Origin: Verrucomicrobiales bacterium
GTDB taxonomy: Bacteria; Verrucomicrobiota; Verrucomicrobiia; Limisphaerales; UBA1100
Assembly (NCBI GenBank): GCA_011523245.1
Contig: WTHG01000374.1
Coordinates: forward strand, 1-7,344
Length of the DNA stretch: 7,344 bases
Reading direction: 5' to 3'
Shown here: one piece after another, positions 1-6,120 of the stretch
Position numbering within the stretch: position 1 is the stretch's first letter
Layout: each line of letters begins with the position of its first letter
The notes under the pieces: model-generated
Told to the model about the DNA's origin: nothing
What the model saw: the letters and a program-made list of their open reading frames with translations, nothing else
Database searches by the model: none
Made by a program: the position numbers and the translations under genes

Positions 1-1
1 G

Positions 2-352
2 ACCACACCACAGGGTGTCGTGCTGGCTCAGGGAGGCAAAGAACATGGTTACGCGATTCACTGGTTGAAAGAAAAGTTGGCGTTTGATGTTCGGGTAGAT
101 GGTAAGGTGACCCGTGTGCAGATTAATGCCCCAACGAAAGGCAAGGTGAAGGTGGTTGCAGTATTGGAGCAACAGGTAATGTCCATTGAAGTAGGGCGCG
201 CTCGTGCGAAGATAAATTCACCTGGTCTCATCCCTGTGCAGCCCAAGGATGATTTGTCGATTGGGTTCGACGATCAAACCGCAGCCGGGAATTACAACCC
301 GCCCAACTCCTTCAACGGAAAGGTGCTTTCCTATTCAGTGAATAAGCGTTGA
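2..352 (+). CDS. C-terminal fragment of a probable sulfatase (arylsulfatase-type), 5' end outside window
   Basis: Only the last 116 residues are present. The reading frame is open to the left edge, so the GTG at 20 is probably an internal valine and not the start. The fragment begins TPQGVVLAQGGKEHGYAIHW and later has SPGLIPVQPKDDLSIGFDD followed by NYNPPNSFNGKV. This pattern (GV.LAQGG..GY, then a beta-rich stretch, then pL.iG.D....G.Y..P..F.G.v) is what I know from the C-terminal jelly-roll-like tail of exported arylsulfatases in Planctomycetota and Verrucomicrobiota. The catalytic Cys/Ser-x-Pro-x-Arg site would be upstream and cannot be checked. If correct, the enzyme hydrolyses sulfate esters, probably on sulfated polysaccharide, outside the cytoplasm. 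Another exported protein with a LamG-like tail is the main alternative. No clear terminator follows; the next gene starts 48 bases downstream. Confidence 0.6.
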   Translation, partial: TTPQGVVLAQGGKEHGYAIHWLKEKLAFDVRVDGKVTRVQINAPTKGKVKVVAVLEQQVMSIEVGRARAKINSPGLIPVQPKDDLSIGFDDQTAAGNYNPPNSFNGKVLSYSVNKR

Positions 353-386
353 CCGATTGCCGATATTCTATGTAACAAGAATTAAG

Positions 387-400
387 TTCAACCTGTTGAA
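387..400. repeat. 14-bp perfect palindrome immediately upstream of the ankyrin gene start
   Basis: TTCAAC-CT-GTTGAA is a perfect inverted repeat with a 2-base centre. It ends directly against the ATG at 401. In DNA it has the form of a small operator half-site pair. In RNA it could form a 5-bp stem with a 4-base loop over the region where a ribosome binding site would be expected, and none is recognisable there. A palindrome this size can arise by chance once or so in a window of this length, so the position is the only reason to list it. Confidence 0.35.
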
Positions 401-979
401 ATGATTAATATGAAACAACTCATTATAATGATTCTTAGTACTGTACTCTTGATTGGATGCGGTAAGGCAAAGAAAGAAGAGGTCTCACAAACTGAAGTTT
501 CTAAACCCAATCCACCAAAAATGGATTTATTCACTGCGGTTACCGAAGGTAATCTTGAAGCGGTTCAAGGTCATATTGCTGCGGGTACTGATCTCAATCA
601 ACGTGCTCCAGATGATGCAGGGAAATCCACACCTCTAATGATTGCGGCCACATTTGGTCATGCTGAGATTGCGTCTGCCTTAATTGATGCCAAGGCGGAT
701 CTAAATCTTGTGAACGCTCAACAAGGCGATACGGCCTTATTAATAGCTGCATTCTTTTGCCATACCGAAGTGGTTCAAGCACTGCTTAAGGCTGGAGCGG
801 ACAGAAATATAAGAAATAAAACGGGTGCAACCGCATATGATACCGTGGCTGGTAGTTTTGAAGAGGTCAAAGGTATCTATGAATTACTGGATGGTGTTCT
901 TTTCAAGCCATTGGGTAAACCGTTGGATTACAATCGTATCCAAGCCACCCGTCCCAAAATCGCCATGATGTTGCAATAA
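401..979 (+). CDS. Ankyrin-repeat lipoprotein
   Basis: 192 residues. The N-terminus is a lipoprotein signal: a positive Lys at 5, a hydrophobic run (about 7-18) and a lipobox LIGC with the acylated Cys at residue 20, then a charged linker rich in Lys, Glu and Pro (21-40). Ankyrin repeats follow: about 43-68 (degenerate), 75-105 (TPLMIAATFGHAEIASALI), 108-138 (TALLIAAFFCHTEVVQALL) and a partial one at 141-163. The tail ends LDYNRIQATRPKIAMMLQ, a conserved ending I associate with small ankyrin lipoproteins of Planctomycetota/Verrucomicrobiota. Ankyrin repeats bind protein partners, so this is probably a membrane-anchored binding protein; its partner is unknown. ATG 410 (Met4) is an equally plausible start because it leaves a standard short signal peptide, and neither start has a visible Shine-Dalgarno site. 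The gene is AT-leaning like its plus-strand neighbours. Confidence 0.85.
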   Translation: MINMKQLIIMILSTVLLIGCGKAKKEEVSQTEVSKPNPPKMDLFTAVTEGNLEAVQGHIAAGTDLNQRAPDDAGKSTPLMIAATFGHAEIASALIDAKADLNLVNAQQGDTALLIAAFFCHTEVVQALLKAGADRNIRNKTGATAYDTVAGSFEEVKGIYELLDGVLFKPLGKPLDYNRIQATRPKIAMMLQ

Positions 980-998
980 ACGGGTATTCCAATAAAGA

Positions 999-1024
999 GG
1001 AAGGAGGGTGACGTCCTTTTCTTC
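999..1024 (+). terminator. Possible intrinsic terminator after the ankyrin gene
   Basis: AAGGA (1001-1005) pairs with TCCTT (1014-1018) around an 8-base loop. Two G-U pairs (999-1000 with 1019-1020) can extend it to 7 bp, and a pyrimidine tract TTTTCTTCC runs through the 3' side. It lies about 20 bases after the stop at 979. The stem is short and the T-run is interrupted, so this is weak. The 5' arm also contains AGGAGG (1002-1007), a perfect Shine-Dalgarno string, which would be occluded in the hairpin. Confidence 0.3.
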
Positions 1025-1100
1025 CGTCCAAGAAGAGTGTTTTAAAGTGACTTTTATCGCTCTCACGGGAGCTATTTTTCTAAGATTACATTTATCATGA
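1008..1100 (+). CDS. Possible 30-codon leader ORF coupled to the seven-TM gene
   Basis: An open frame begins at GTG 1008 and runs 30 codons to TGA 1098-1100. GAGG at 997-1000 stands 7 bases before the GTG in a purine-rich stretch, a normal ribosome binding distance. The frame is closed upstream by TAA at 993-995. The stop overlaps the ATG of the next gene as ATGA, the standard arrangement for translational coupling, and that gene has no Shine-Dalgarno site of its own. The peptide starts VTSFSSVQEECFKV and has a hydrophobic segment FIALTGAIFLRL; I recognise no family. A frame of this length is not rare by chance, so this is a candidate only. It may be a leader peptide whose translation feeds ribosomes to the 635-residue gene. 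Confidence 0.3.
   Translation: MTSFSSVQEECFKVTFIALTGAIFLRLHLS
1059..1079 (+). terminator. Terminator-like hairpin in the leader of the seven-TM gene
   Basis: GCTCT (1059-1063) pairs with GGAGC (1068-1072), including one T-G wobble, around the loop CACG. TATTTTT (1073-1079) follows directly. This is the layout of a small intrinsic terminator on the plus strand. It sits only 17 bases before the ATG at 1097 and inside the candidate leader ORF, so it could end transcripts from the ankyrin gene or act as an attenuator for the downstream gene. The 5-bp stem is short for either role. The rest of the 980-1096 gap shows no convincing -35/-10 promoter. Confidence 0.35.
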
Positions 1101-3004
1101 GTGCAAAACCTCACTCTACTTTAGCGTCTATTTTTTATGGGCCGGTTTTGGTGTGTTTGAGCTTCCTACTAACAATTTGGGTAGGAAGACACTACTCAGA
1201 GCGAGTGGCGGTGGTAAGAATTATCGATCAGCTCGGAGGAGGAGGTGTTTCAGAGGAACTTTACGATGGGACCTACGAGAAATCTTTTTTGCCAGCAGAA
1301 CATCAGTTCCTATTTTTCGGAGACACCACTCGGCCTACTAAATCTGCACAGCAAAGGGCCATTTGGGAAAAGAACCCTGATAACAAAGTTTACTATGCTA
1401 ATTACATTCGCGAGCTGGTGGGTGATTATATGGATGAAGAGTACGGCGTGCCTCCGGCTGTCTCGATTGATGAACTGGAGAAGGAGATTCGGCAGGGTGA
1501 GAAAATCGATCCGGATAATGCTTTTTATAATTATATTTGGGCGGCAATTCTTTTCAAACGTGGGGCCGAATGGAAAAGTAATCCAGAAGAAGACCGTGAT
1601 GAATGGGTTATCAATGATCCGACTCCTTTGGATTCAGCCATTGTCGAGTTGCGCAAGGCCACGGCAAAGCCGTACTACCGTCGGTATCATGATGAACTTA
1701 ATGAAGAGCGTCTTGGGTTTTTCCCTGAAACCCGTCGGATTGAGCATCGACTTGTAAAGCTGACATTTTTGGCCAGCCTTCGACTGCCTGAACTCAGTTT
1801 AGTCCGAGATTTGTTTAAGGCGATCCCTCAATATGTTGAAAGCAATGAATTGTCTGAATCTGAGGCCTCTCAATTACTGGATACTTGGCAGAGTTTTTTG
1901 ACGCAATCCATACCTGATGCTTATTGTTTGATTGATGTATTAGTTCTAAATGCTGTTGCCAAGCTGTCCGGGGAAAAGGTGGCTGAAGTGTATGAATCAA
2001 TGGAAGAACTGGAGTCCGCGGATAACACTCGAGAGTACGCCGGGAAACTGAGTCAGCCGATTACTCAGTGGAAAGACAATAGGGCTGATATGCCATTTGG
2101 TGGCGATTCTATCGATTCTATGAAACTCGGAATTTTAGCCAGTATGCTCCTACCTTCCCTCGGGGAACCTATTACTGGGGAGATGTTGGCACCGGGTAAT
2201 CACGTTGAGCGGGTTGCTTTTCTAGAGCAAATGATAGCTCATTCCATGTTGGTGCTGCTCGTTCTTCTAATCATCTTTGCTTTCATTCTGAGGTCAATCT
2301 GCCAGCTGGCTGCTAACGGGAGAGCCCCCAATCTCTTTATCCCCTCATTGAAGGATTTTCTTAGGATTTTCGGGTTTGGAGTTTTGCTGCCGGTCGCTTT
2401 TTACTACGTTTACACGCGCCATTCCGGGATTAGCAGTTACGAAAATTCTTTGCGCGATTATCGTAGTTTTTTGGAGGTAGGTTTATTCGTGGTTACCTGC
2501 TTTGCAGTTTCAACTTGGTTAGGGATGGGCTTTATACGTCAGCGTTGCGAGAAATTAGGAATCTCTGTGCCTCAATCCATTCGCCCTTTGTGGGGGGGAT
2601 TATTTTTTGGGGCATTATTGGTTAGTTGCATTTTATGTATCTTGGCTCGCCCGCTCTTTGGCCATATTAGGCTTATGGATGATATTTTGTTGGGCCTAAT
2701 GTCAGGCCTTGGACTTATCTTCTTAGTAATTTGCATTATTGTATTTTTTAAGGGAGTGATTTTACGAAAAGAATTTGGCTCCTATTACGGGTCATTAGCT
2801 CGATCACTGATGCCGATTTGGGCATGCGTTATATTGTTCATCGGCGGCCTTGGAATTCCTTGGCTTCACCAACAAGAAACGGCCTTGCTCAAGAAAGACA
2901 CTCTTTTGGCCAGTAGTATCGGAGGGTTTACAGCTGTTGAAGAGCGGGTTACGCATCGGTTGCGAGATGGTATGGCCGACGCTCTAAAAACGAATCAGGA
3001 TTAA
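1097..3004 (+). CDS. Seven-TM membrane protein with a large probable periplasmic domain, function unknown
   Basis: 635 residues; I do not recognise the family. Hydrophobic segments lie at about 11-28, 382-403, 421-438, 460-480, 498-517, 528-553 and 570-590. Positive residues cluster in the loops at 399-423, 481-497 and 554-569, so by the positive-inside rule the N-terminus is cytoplasmic, residues 30-380 are periplasmic and the last 45 residues are periplasmic. The big soluble domain is acidic and probably helical. It contains a TPR-like stretch, IDPDNAFYNYIWAAILFKRG (137-156), preceded by a helix with many Glu and Lys. No catalytic motif, nucleotide-binding loop or haem site is visible. ATG 1097 is the only credible start: the frame is closed by TAA at 1043 and has no ATG, GTG or TTG in between. 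It lacks its own ribosome site, but its ATG overlaps the stop of a candidate leader ORF. The Dabb gene follows after 3 bases, implying one transcript. A transport, signalling or envelope scaffold role is possible; none is shown. Confidence 0.85.
   Translation: MSAKPHSTLASIFYGPVLVCLSFLLTIWVGRHYSERVAVVRIIDQLGGGGVSEELYDGTYEKSFLPAEHQFLFFGDTTRPTKSAQQRAIWEKNPDNKVYYANYIRELVGDYMDEEYGVPPAVSIDELEKEIRQGEKIDPDNAFYNYIWAAILFKRGAEWKSNPEEDRDEWVINDPTPLDSAIVELRKATAKPYYRRYHDELNEERLGFFPETRRIEHRLVKLTFLASLRLPELSLVRDLFKAIPQYVESNELSESEASQLLDTWQSFLTQSIPDAYCLIDVLVLNAVAKLSGEKVAEVYESMEELESADNTREYAGKLSQPITQWKDNRADMPFGGDSIDSMKLGILASMLLPSLGEPITGEMLAPGNHVERVAFLEQMIAHSMLVLLVLLIIFAFILRSICQLAANGRAPNLFIPSLKDFLRIFGFGVLLPVAFYYVYTRHSGISSYENSLRDYRSFLEVGLFVVTCFAVSTWLGMGFIRQRCEKLGISVPQSIRPLWGGLFFGALLVSCILCILARPLFGHIRLMDDILLGLMSGLGLIFLVICIIVFFKGVILRKEFGSYYGSLARSLMPIWACVILFIGGLGIPWLHQQETALLKKDTLLASSIGGFTAVEERVTHRLRDGMADALKTNQD
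2997..3000 (+). promoter_or_regulatory. Ribosome binding site of the Dabb gene, inside the end of the seven-TM gene
   Basis: AGGA lies 7 bases before ATG 3008 and overlaps the last codons of the upstream gene, whose stop is at 3002-3004. The position supports the chosen start and suggests that translation of the two genes is coupled. Confidence 0.45.
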
Positions 3005-3007
3005 ACG

Positions 3008-3394
3008 ATGAAACACCTGATCTTGGTATTATTTATTGGCTCACTTGGTTGTGTGTCTTATGAGAATGATGATAGAGAAAAGGCGATACAACACGTGGTG
3101 CTATGCTGGCTTAAGGAGCCGGGCAATGCGGCGGATCGCGCCAAGATCATGGAGGTCAGCAAAACGTTTCGGACCATCCCCGGCGTGCTGGAGGTTCGGG
3201 TGGGCGAAGTGATCCCCAGTGACCGGGCGATTGTGGACGACAGTTTCGATGTCGGTATTCTCGTGGTTGTATCCGACGCCAAGAGCCTGCAGGCGTACCT
3301 CGATCATCCCATCCATCAACAGGCCAAGCAGGGAGTGCTGTTGCCCTTGGTGGACAAGGTGCGGGTTTTTGATTTTCAGGAATCGCCACGCTAG
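3008..3394 (+). CDS. Dabb (stress-responsive A/B barrel) domain lipoprotein
   Basis: 128 residues. A short lipoprotein-type leader (MKHLILVLFIGSLGC, Cys at 15; Ser at -3 is an imperfect lipobox) and a charged linker precede a Dabb domain at about 27-122. Family marks are AIQHVVLCWLK (strand 1), IPGVLEVRVGE (58-67) and FDVGILVVVSDAKSLQAYL followed by DHPIHQ (80-104), ending in VDKVRVFDF. Dabb proteins form small dimeric alpha/beta barrels. Some are enzymes or stress proteins in plants and bacteria, but most bacterial members have no assigned reaction, and none can be assigned here. As the last gene of the plus-strand set it starts 3 bases after the seven-TM gene. Composition switches from AT-leaning to GC-rich within the gene, near the join of leader and domain. 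Its TAG stop shares CTAG with the stop of the converging gene. Confidence 0.85.
   Translation: MKHLILVLFIGSLGCVSYENDDREKAIQHVVLCWLKEPGNAADRAKIMEVSKTFRTIPGVLEVRVGEVIPSDRAIVDDSFDVGILVVVSDAKSLQAYLDHPIHQQAKQGVLLPLVDKVRVFDFQESPR
3086..3120. other. Abrupt base-composition boundary inside the Dabb gene
   Basis: Counted by hand in 60-base rows: 3001-3060 has 21 G+C (35%), 3061-3120 has 28 (47%), 3121-3180 has 37 (62%) and 3181-3240 has 41 (68%). Other samples agree on each side: 61-120 is 29 of 60, 781-840 is 27, 2461-2520 is 24, against 42 of 60 at 4021-4080. The change is thus not just a signal-peptide effect. It coincides with codon 27, where the Dabb domain begins. Confidence 0.55.
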
Positions 3395-6120
3395 GGCTTC
3401 CGCACATGCAATAGCACCGGCGGAGAGAGGATGCCGCCTTCGGGGGCGGCTTTGAGGTGGAAGCGGCGGGTAGTCTCGGCGGTGACCGCGTCGGCGGTGA
3501 TGTAAAATTCGCGTTCGCTGGAGCCTTCCACGATTAACAGGCCGTTAAGGCCGATGTTGTCCACATATGCGCCAAAGGGTAGGTTGCGGCCGGAGTCGTG
3601 GCTTCCAAAACTCACGCGTTCCTTAATGCCATTACGCTCGATGCGCACGCGGGCGGCGATGGTTTGGCCGGGGGCGATGGTCAATTCCAGCGGTTTGCCC
3701 GGCTTGGGCGCGCGACCGTCGGCAGTGAGCACGGTCACCTTAAGCTTGGCGGGGGGCAAAGGTTTGAGGTTGGCGAGGTCATTCACCGGATGGGTGATGG
3801 TCTTCCCACCGATCGTGGCACTGGCAGAAACTTTGGCCAGCTCCGTACCCTTGGCGGGCATGGGCGCATCAGCGGCGGCGTACACAGCCCCGAAGGCGCG
3901 GGTTTGCCCGGCCTGAATGATTAATGGTGTGGTGAGGGTGAAACCTTTCGGCGCGCTGGTGAGATCCACGCGGATCGGGCCCTCGTAGCCGTCTAGGCGC
4001 TGGGCGGTGACACTGAATTCACGGCCGCTGCCCTTGGGCACCCCGCCGCCACTGATGCCGCCGAGGGTCACGGTAAAGTTCGGACGACGCGGGCGCACGG
4101 TGAGGGTGTATTTGAAATCTTTACCGGCAAAGCCGCGTACATCGGAGACGCGCGCGAGGTATTCGCCATCGGCTGGGGCGGTGAAGGTAAGTTGAGAATC
4201 CTTTCCCCAGTGCCGCCGGCTTTCGTCGTCGTTTTCAAAATAGAGCGGGAACATCGGCAGCCCGTTGGCGGCGGCCGGAGTGCCGGGTGCGCGGGGTTCC
4301 ACGATGTAGGCAGGTTGACCGAGCGGATGCGCCAGTGGTGTGGTGTCAAAGTAATTGTGGCGGTTGCCAGTGCCCGGATAGACGATGTAGCCGCTGTCCG
4401 GGCCACGCGGATAATGCCAGAGCTTGACCACCTCGCCGTTGACGTAGAGGTATTGGTCGAGGCTCATTTCGTCCCACTTAAACAAACGAAAATCGCCGGA
4501 GGTATTGGAATCCTTGCCGCGAAAGGTGAGCCACGAATCACGCACGGCCTGCAAACGCACTCGCTCGATGGGCTGACCGTCGGCGGCGAGTACCTCGAGC
4601 TTGGAATCGAGTGGCGATTTACTGCGCGCGGCGTTGATCTCCAACACCCATTGCTCGCCGGCCTTGGCGGTGAACCGGAAGAGATCGGTATCCGAGCCGG
4701 CATCGGACTGTATGAGGCCAGTCACTTTGGCGGGCAGGGCAATCGAGCGGGCCTGCGCGGGAGTATTATTCGGTTCCTGCTCGGTTGTTTCGGTGCTTTC
4801 AACTTCGGCAATGGCGCGCGGGCTGCGGGCTGCGTCCACGGTGTGCGTATCATCAGTTTTACGGATGCGCTCGGAGTCGGTTGTGCCATTGAGCCGTGCT
4901 AGGTGCAGGGTGTTGCCGGTACGATCGAACGCCAGGGCGGAGACGATGTCCGGCTGGTTTTCAAACTGCGAGATCAACTCGAGCGTGGGCAGGGTCCAGA
5001 CTTTTACGGTACGATCAGCTGAGGCGGAGGCGAGGAAACGGCCATCACGGCTGAGGGCGAGGTCGGTGATCTCATCCTCATGCGCAAACCGCACTCGCGC
5101 GAGCGGATTGATCGCGGGCTTGGTTTTGCTGATCCACCGCCAAAGGCGGATCTGTTTATCGGCGCCGGCAGCCACGACGTATTGGCTGTCCGGCGTGAAA
5201 GCGGTGATGAACTGTTCGCCGGTGGGTTGGCCAAAGGTATCGAGGCGTTGCCCGCTGGCCACCTGCCAAAGCTTCACGGCCGAATCACCGCCGGCACTGG
5301 CGAGCACGGTGCCGTCCGGGCTAAAGGCAATGCCATGCACGGGGCCGTTGTGCCCCTCGAGTGTACGCAGTAGTTTCCCAGTGCGCGTGTTCCATAACTT
5401 GATGCGCCGGTCGTATCCGGCAGTGGCGGCAAGGGTGCCATCGGGTGAAAGTGCGGCACCGTACAGGGTATCGCGATGTCCCTCGCTAAAAGTGTGCTGG
5501 CGTCGGCCGGTCTTGAGGTTCCACAGTACGGCTTCGCCACGCAGGCCGGTGACACCCGAGGCGGCCAGTAGAAAATTGCCATCTGCTGAAAAGGTGAGCG
5601 CGTTGACCTTACCGGCATGGCCGGTGAAGGCGCGTTTGCCGATGGTGATCTTGCCAAACGTGCCTAGCGCTCGCACGCCACCACGGGATACAGCCAAGGC
5701 CGTGATCGGTTGGCGCCGTAGTGGGGCGGGCTTGGCTTCCGGCACGTGCAGGGTGGCAAGGATGGAGCGATCCTTCTCCGGACCGGGGGCACCGGCGGTG
5801 ACCCATGCTTGAAGGGTAGCGATCTGCGCCGGGGACGGCTGTGGTTCCTTGCGGGGCGGCATAAATGGTTTCTTGGCTCCGGTCAACAGCTTGAGGAGCA
5901 GGGAGTCCTTGGTATTTCCGGGAGCGATAACCTTGCCGCTGTCGCCACCGGTCATGAGGCTCTTAAAGGTCTCCACGGAAAACTCGCCTTCCAGTTCATC
6001 GCCGTTATGGCAGCCGGCGCAGTACTCACGGAGGATGGGGGCGACGTCCTTGTGGAAATCCGGCGCGGCCACGGCGGTGATGGCGGTGCCCAAAAGCAGC
6101 ATGTGAAGCAGGCGTTTCAT
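3391..6120 (-). CDS. Exported cytochrome c (PSCyt1-type) / WD40 propeller / PPC-like fusion protein
   Basis: 909 residues. Signal peptide 1-19 (MKRLLHMLLLGTAITAVAA). Residues about 21-113 form a PSCyt1-type cytochrome c domain: haem site CAGCH (Cys34, Cys37, His38), the GDxxxGK...PG.....L.kLL pattern, and MPP with Met87 as likely distal haem ligand. A WD40 propeller spans about 135-420. Clear blades end in VLWNLKTG (198), IKLWNTRTG (240), VKLWQVASG (282), IRLWRW (324) and VKVWTL (372); degenerate blades at about 138-160 and 386-415 would complete seven. A PPC-like beta domain starts at EQEPNNTPAQA (about 447). It contains the family segment YLYVNGEVVKLW, then YFDTTPLAHPLGQPAYIVEP (590-609), and resumes at about 625-677. 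Further Ig-like beta strands run to the C-terminus. The protein should act in the periplasm or outside, as an electron-carrying binding protein; substrate unknown. The ATG overlaps the upstream stop (TGATG) and has no Shine-Dalgarno site, so translation is probably coupled. Confidence 0.9.
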   Translation of the reverse strand: MKRLLHMLLLGTAITAVAAPDFHKDVAPILREYCAGCHNGDELEGEFSVETFKSLMTGGDSGKVIAPGNTKDSLLLKLLTGAKKPFMPPRKEPQPSPAQIATLQAWVTAGAPGPEKDRSILATLHVPEAKPAPLRRQPITALAVSRGGVRALGTFGKITIGKRAFTGHAGKVNALTFSADGNFLLAASGVTGLRGEAVLWNLKTGRRQHTFSEGHRDTLYGAALSPDGTLAATAGYDRRIKLWNTRTGKLLRTLEGHNGPVHGIAFSPDGTVLASAGGDSAVKLWQVASGQRLDTFGQPTGEQFITAFTPDSQYVVAAGADKQIRLWRWISKTKPAINPLARVRFAHEDEITDLALSRDGRFLASASADRTVKVWTLPTLELISQFENQPDIVSALAFDRTGNTLHLARLNGTTDSERIRKTDDTHTVDAARSPRAIAEVESTETTEQEPNNTPAQARSIALPAKVTGLIQSDAGSDTDLFRFTAKAGEQWVLEINAARSKSPLDSKLEVLAADGQPIERVRLQAVRDSWLTFRGKDSNTSGDFRLFKWDEMSLDQYLYVNGEVVKLWHYPRGPDSGYIVYPGTGNRHNYFDTTPLAHPLGQPAYIVEPRAPGTPAAANGLPMFPLYFENDDESRRHWGKDSQLTFTAPADGEYLARVSDVRGFAGKDFKYTLTVRPRRPNFTVTLGGISGGGVPKGSGREFSVTAQRLDGYEGPIRVDLTSAPKGFTLTTPLIIQAGQTRAFGAVYAAADAPMPAKGTELAKVSASATIGGKTITHPVNDLANLKPLPPAKLKVTVLTADGRAPKPGKPLELTIAPGQTIAARVRIERNGIKERVSFGSHDSGRNLPFGAYVDNIGLNGLLIVEGSSEREFYITADAVTAETTRRFHLKAAPEGGILSPPVLLHVRKP
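3433..3453 (+). terminator. GC-rich hairpin with short T-run, possible end of the plus-strand transcript
   Basis: GCCGCC (3433-3438) and GGCGGC (3445-3450) are perfectly complementary around TTCGGG, followed by TTT on the plus strand. It lies about 38 bases after the Dabb stop, inside the 3' end of the converging gene, where it encodes the residues AAPEGG. Three T residues are few for an intrinsic terminator, and GC-rich coding DNA makes such stems easily, so the call is tentative. No other hairpin near the convergent junction looks better. Confidence 0.2.

Noticed and set aside
353..400. Terminator or promoter between the sulfatase-like gene and the ankyrin gene
   Set aside because: Apart from the palindrome at 387-400 no stem with a T-run and no paired -35/-10 hexamers could be found in the 48 bases.
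1058..1086. Promoter before the seven-TM gene using TAAGAT (1081-1086) as -10
   Set aside because: It matches the consensus at four of six positions only, and no acceptable -35 hexamer lies 16-18 bases upstream.
1245..1757. 170-codon frame overlapping the seven-TM gene on the same strand
   Set aside because: It lies wholly inside a 635-residue frame with coherent domain structure, has no family resemblance and has an odd composition rich in Arg, Trp and Met.
4192..4902. 236-codon plus-strand frame antisense to the PPC-like region
   Set aside because: It is a by-product of GC-rich codon use on the other strand; the recognised PPC segment is encoded on the minus strand.
4601..5812. 403-codon plus-strand frame antisense to the cytochrome/WD40 gene
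   Set aside because: The translation is low in complexity (rich in Arg, Ser, Ala, Pro), resembles no family and mirrors the repetitive GC-rich WD40 coding strand. The minus-strand protein has clear domains over the whole interval.
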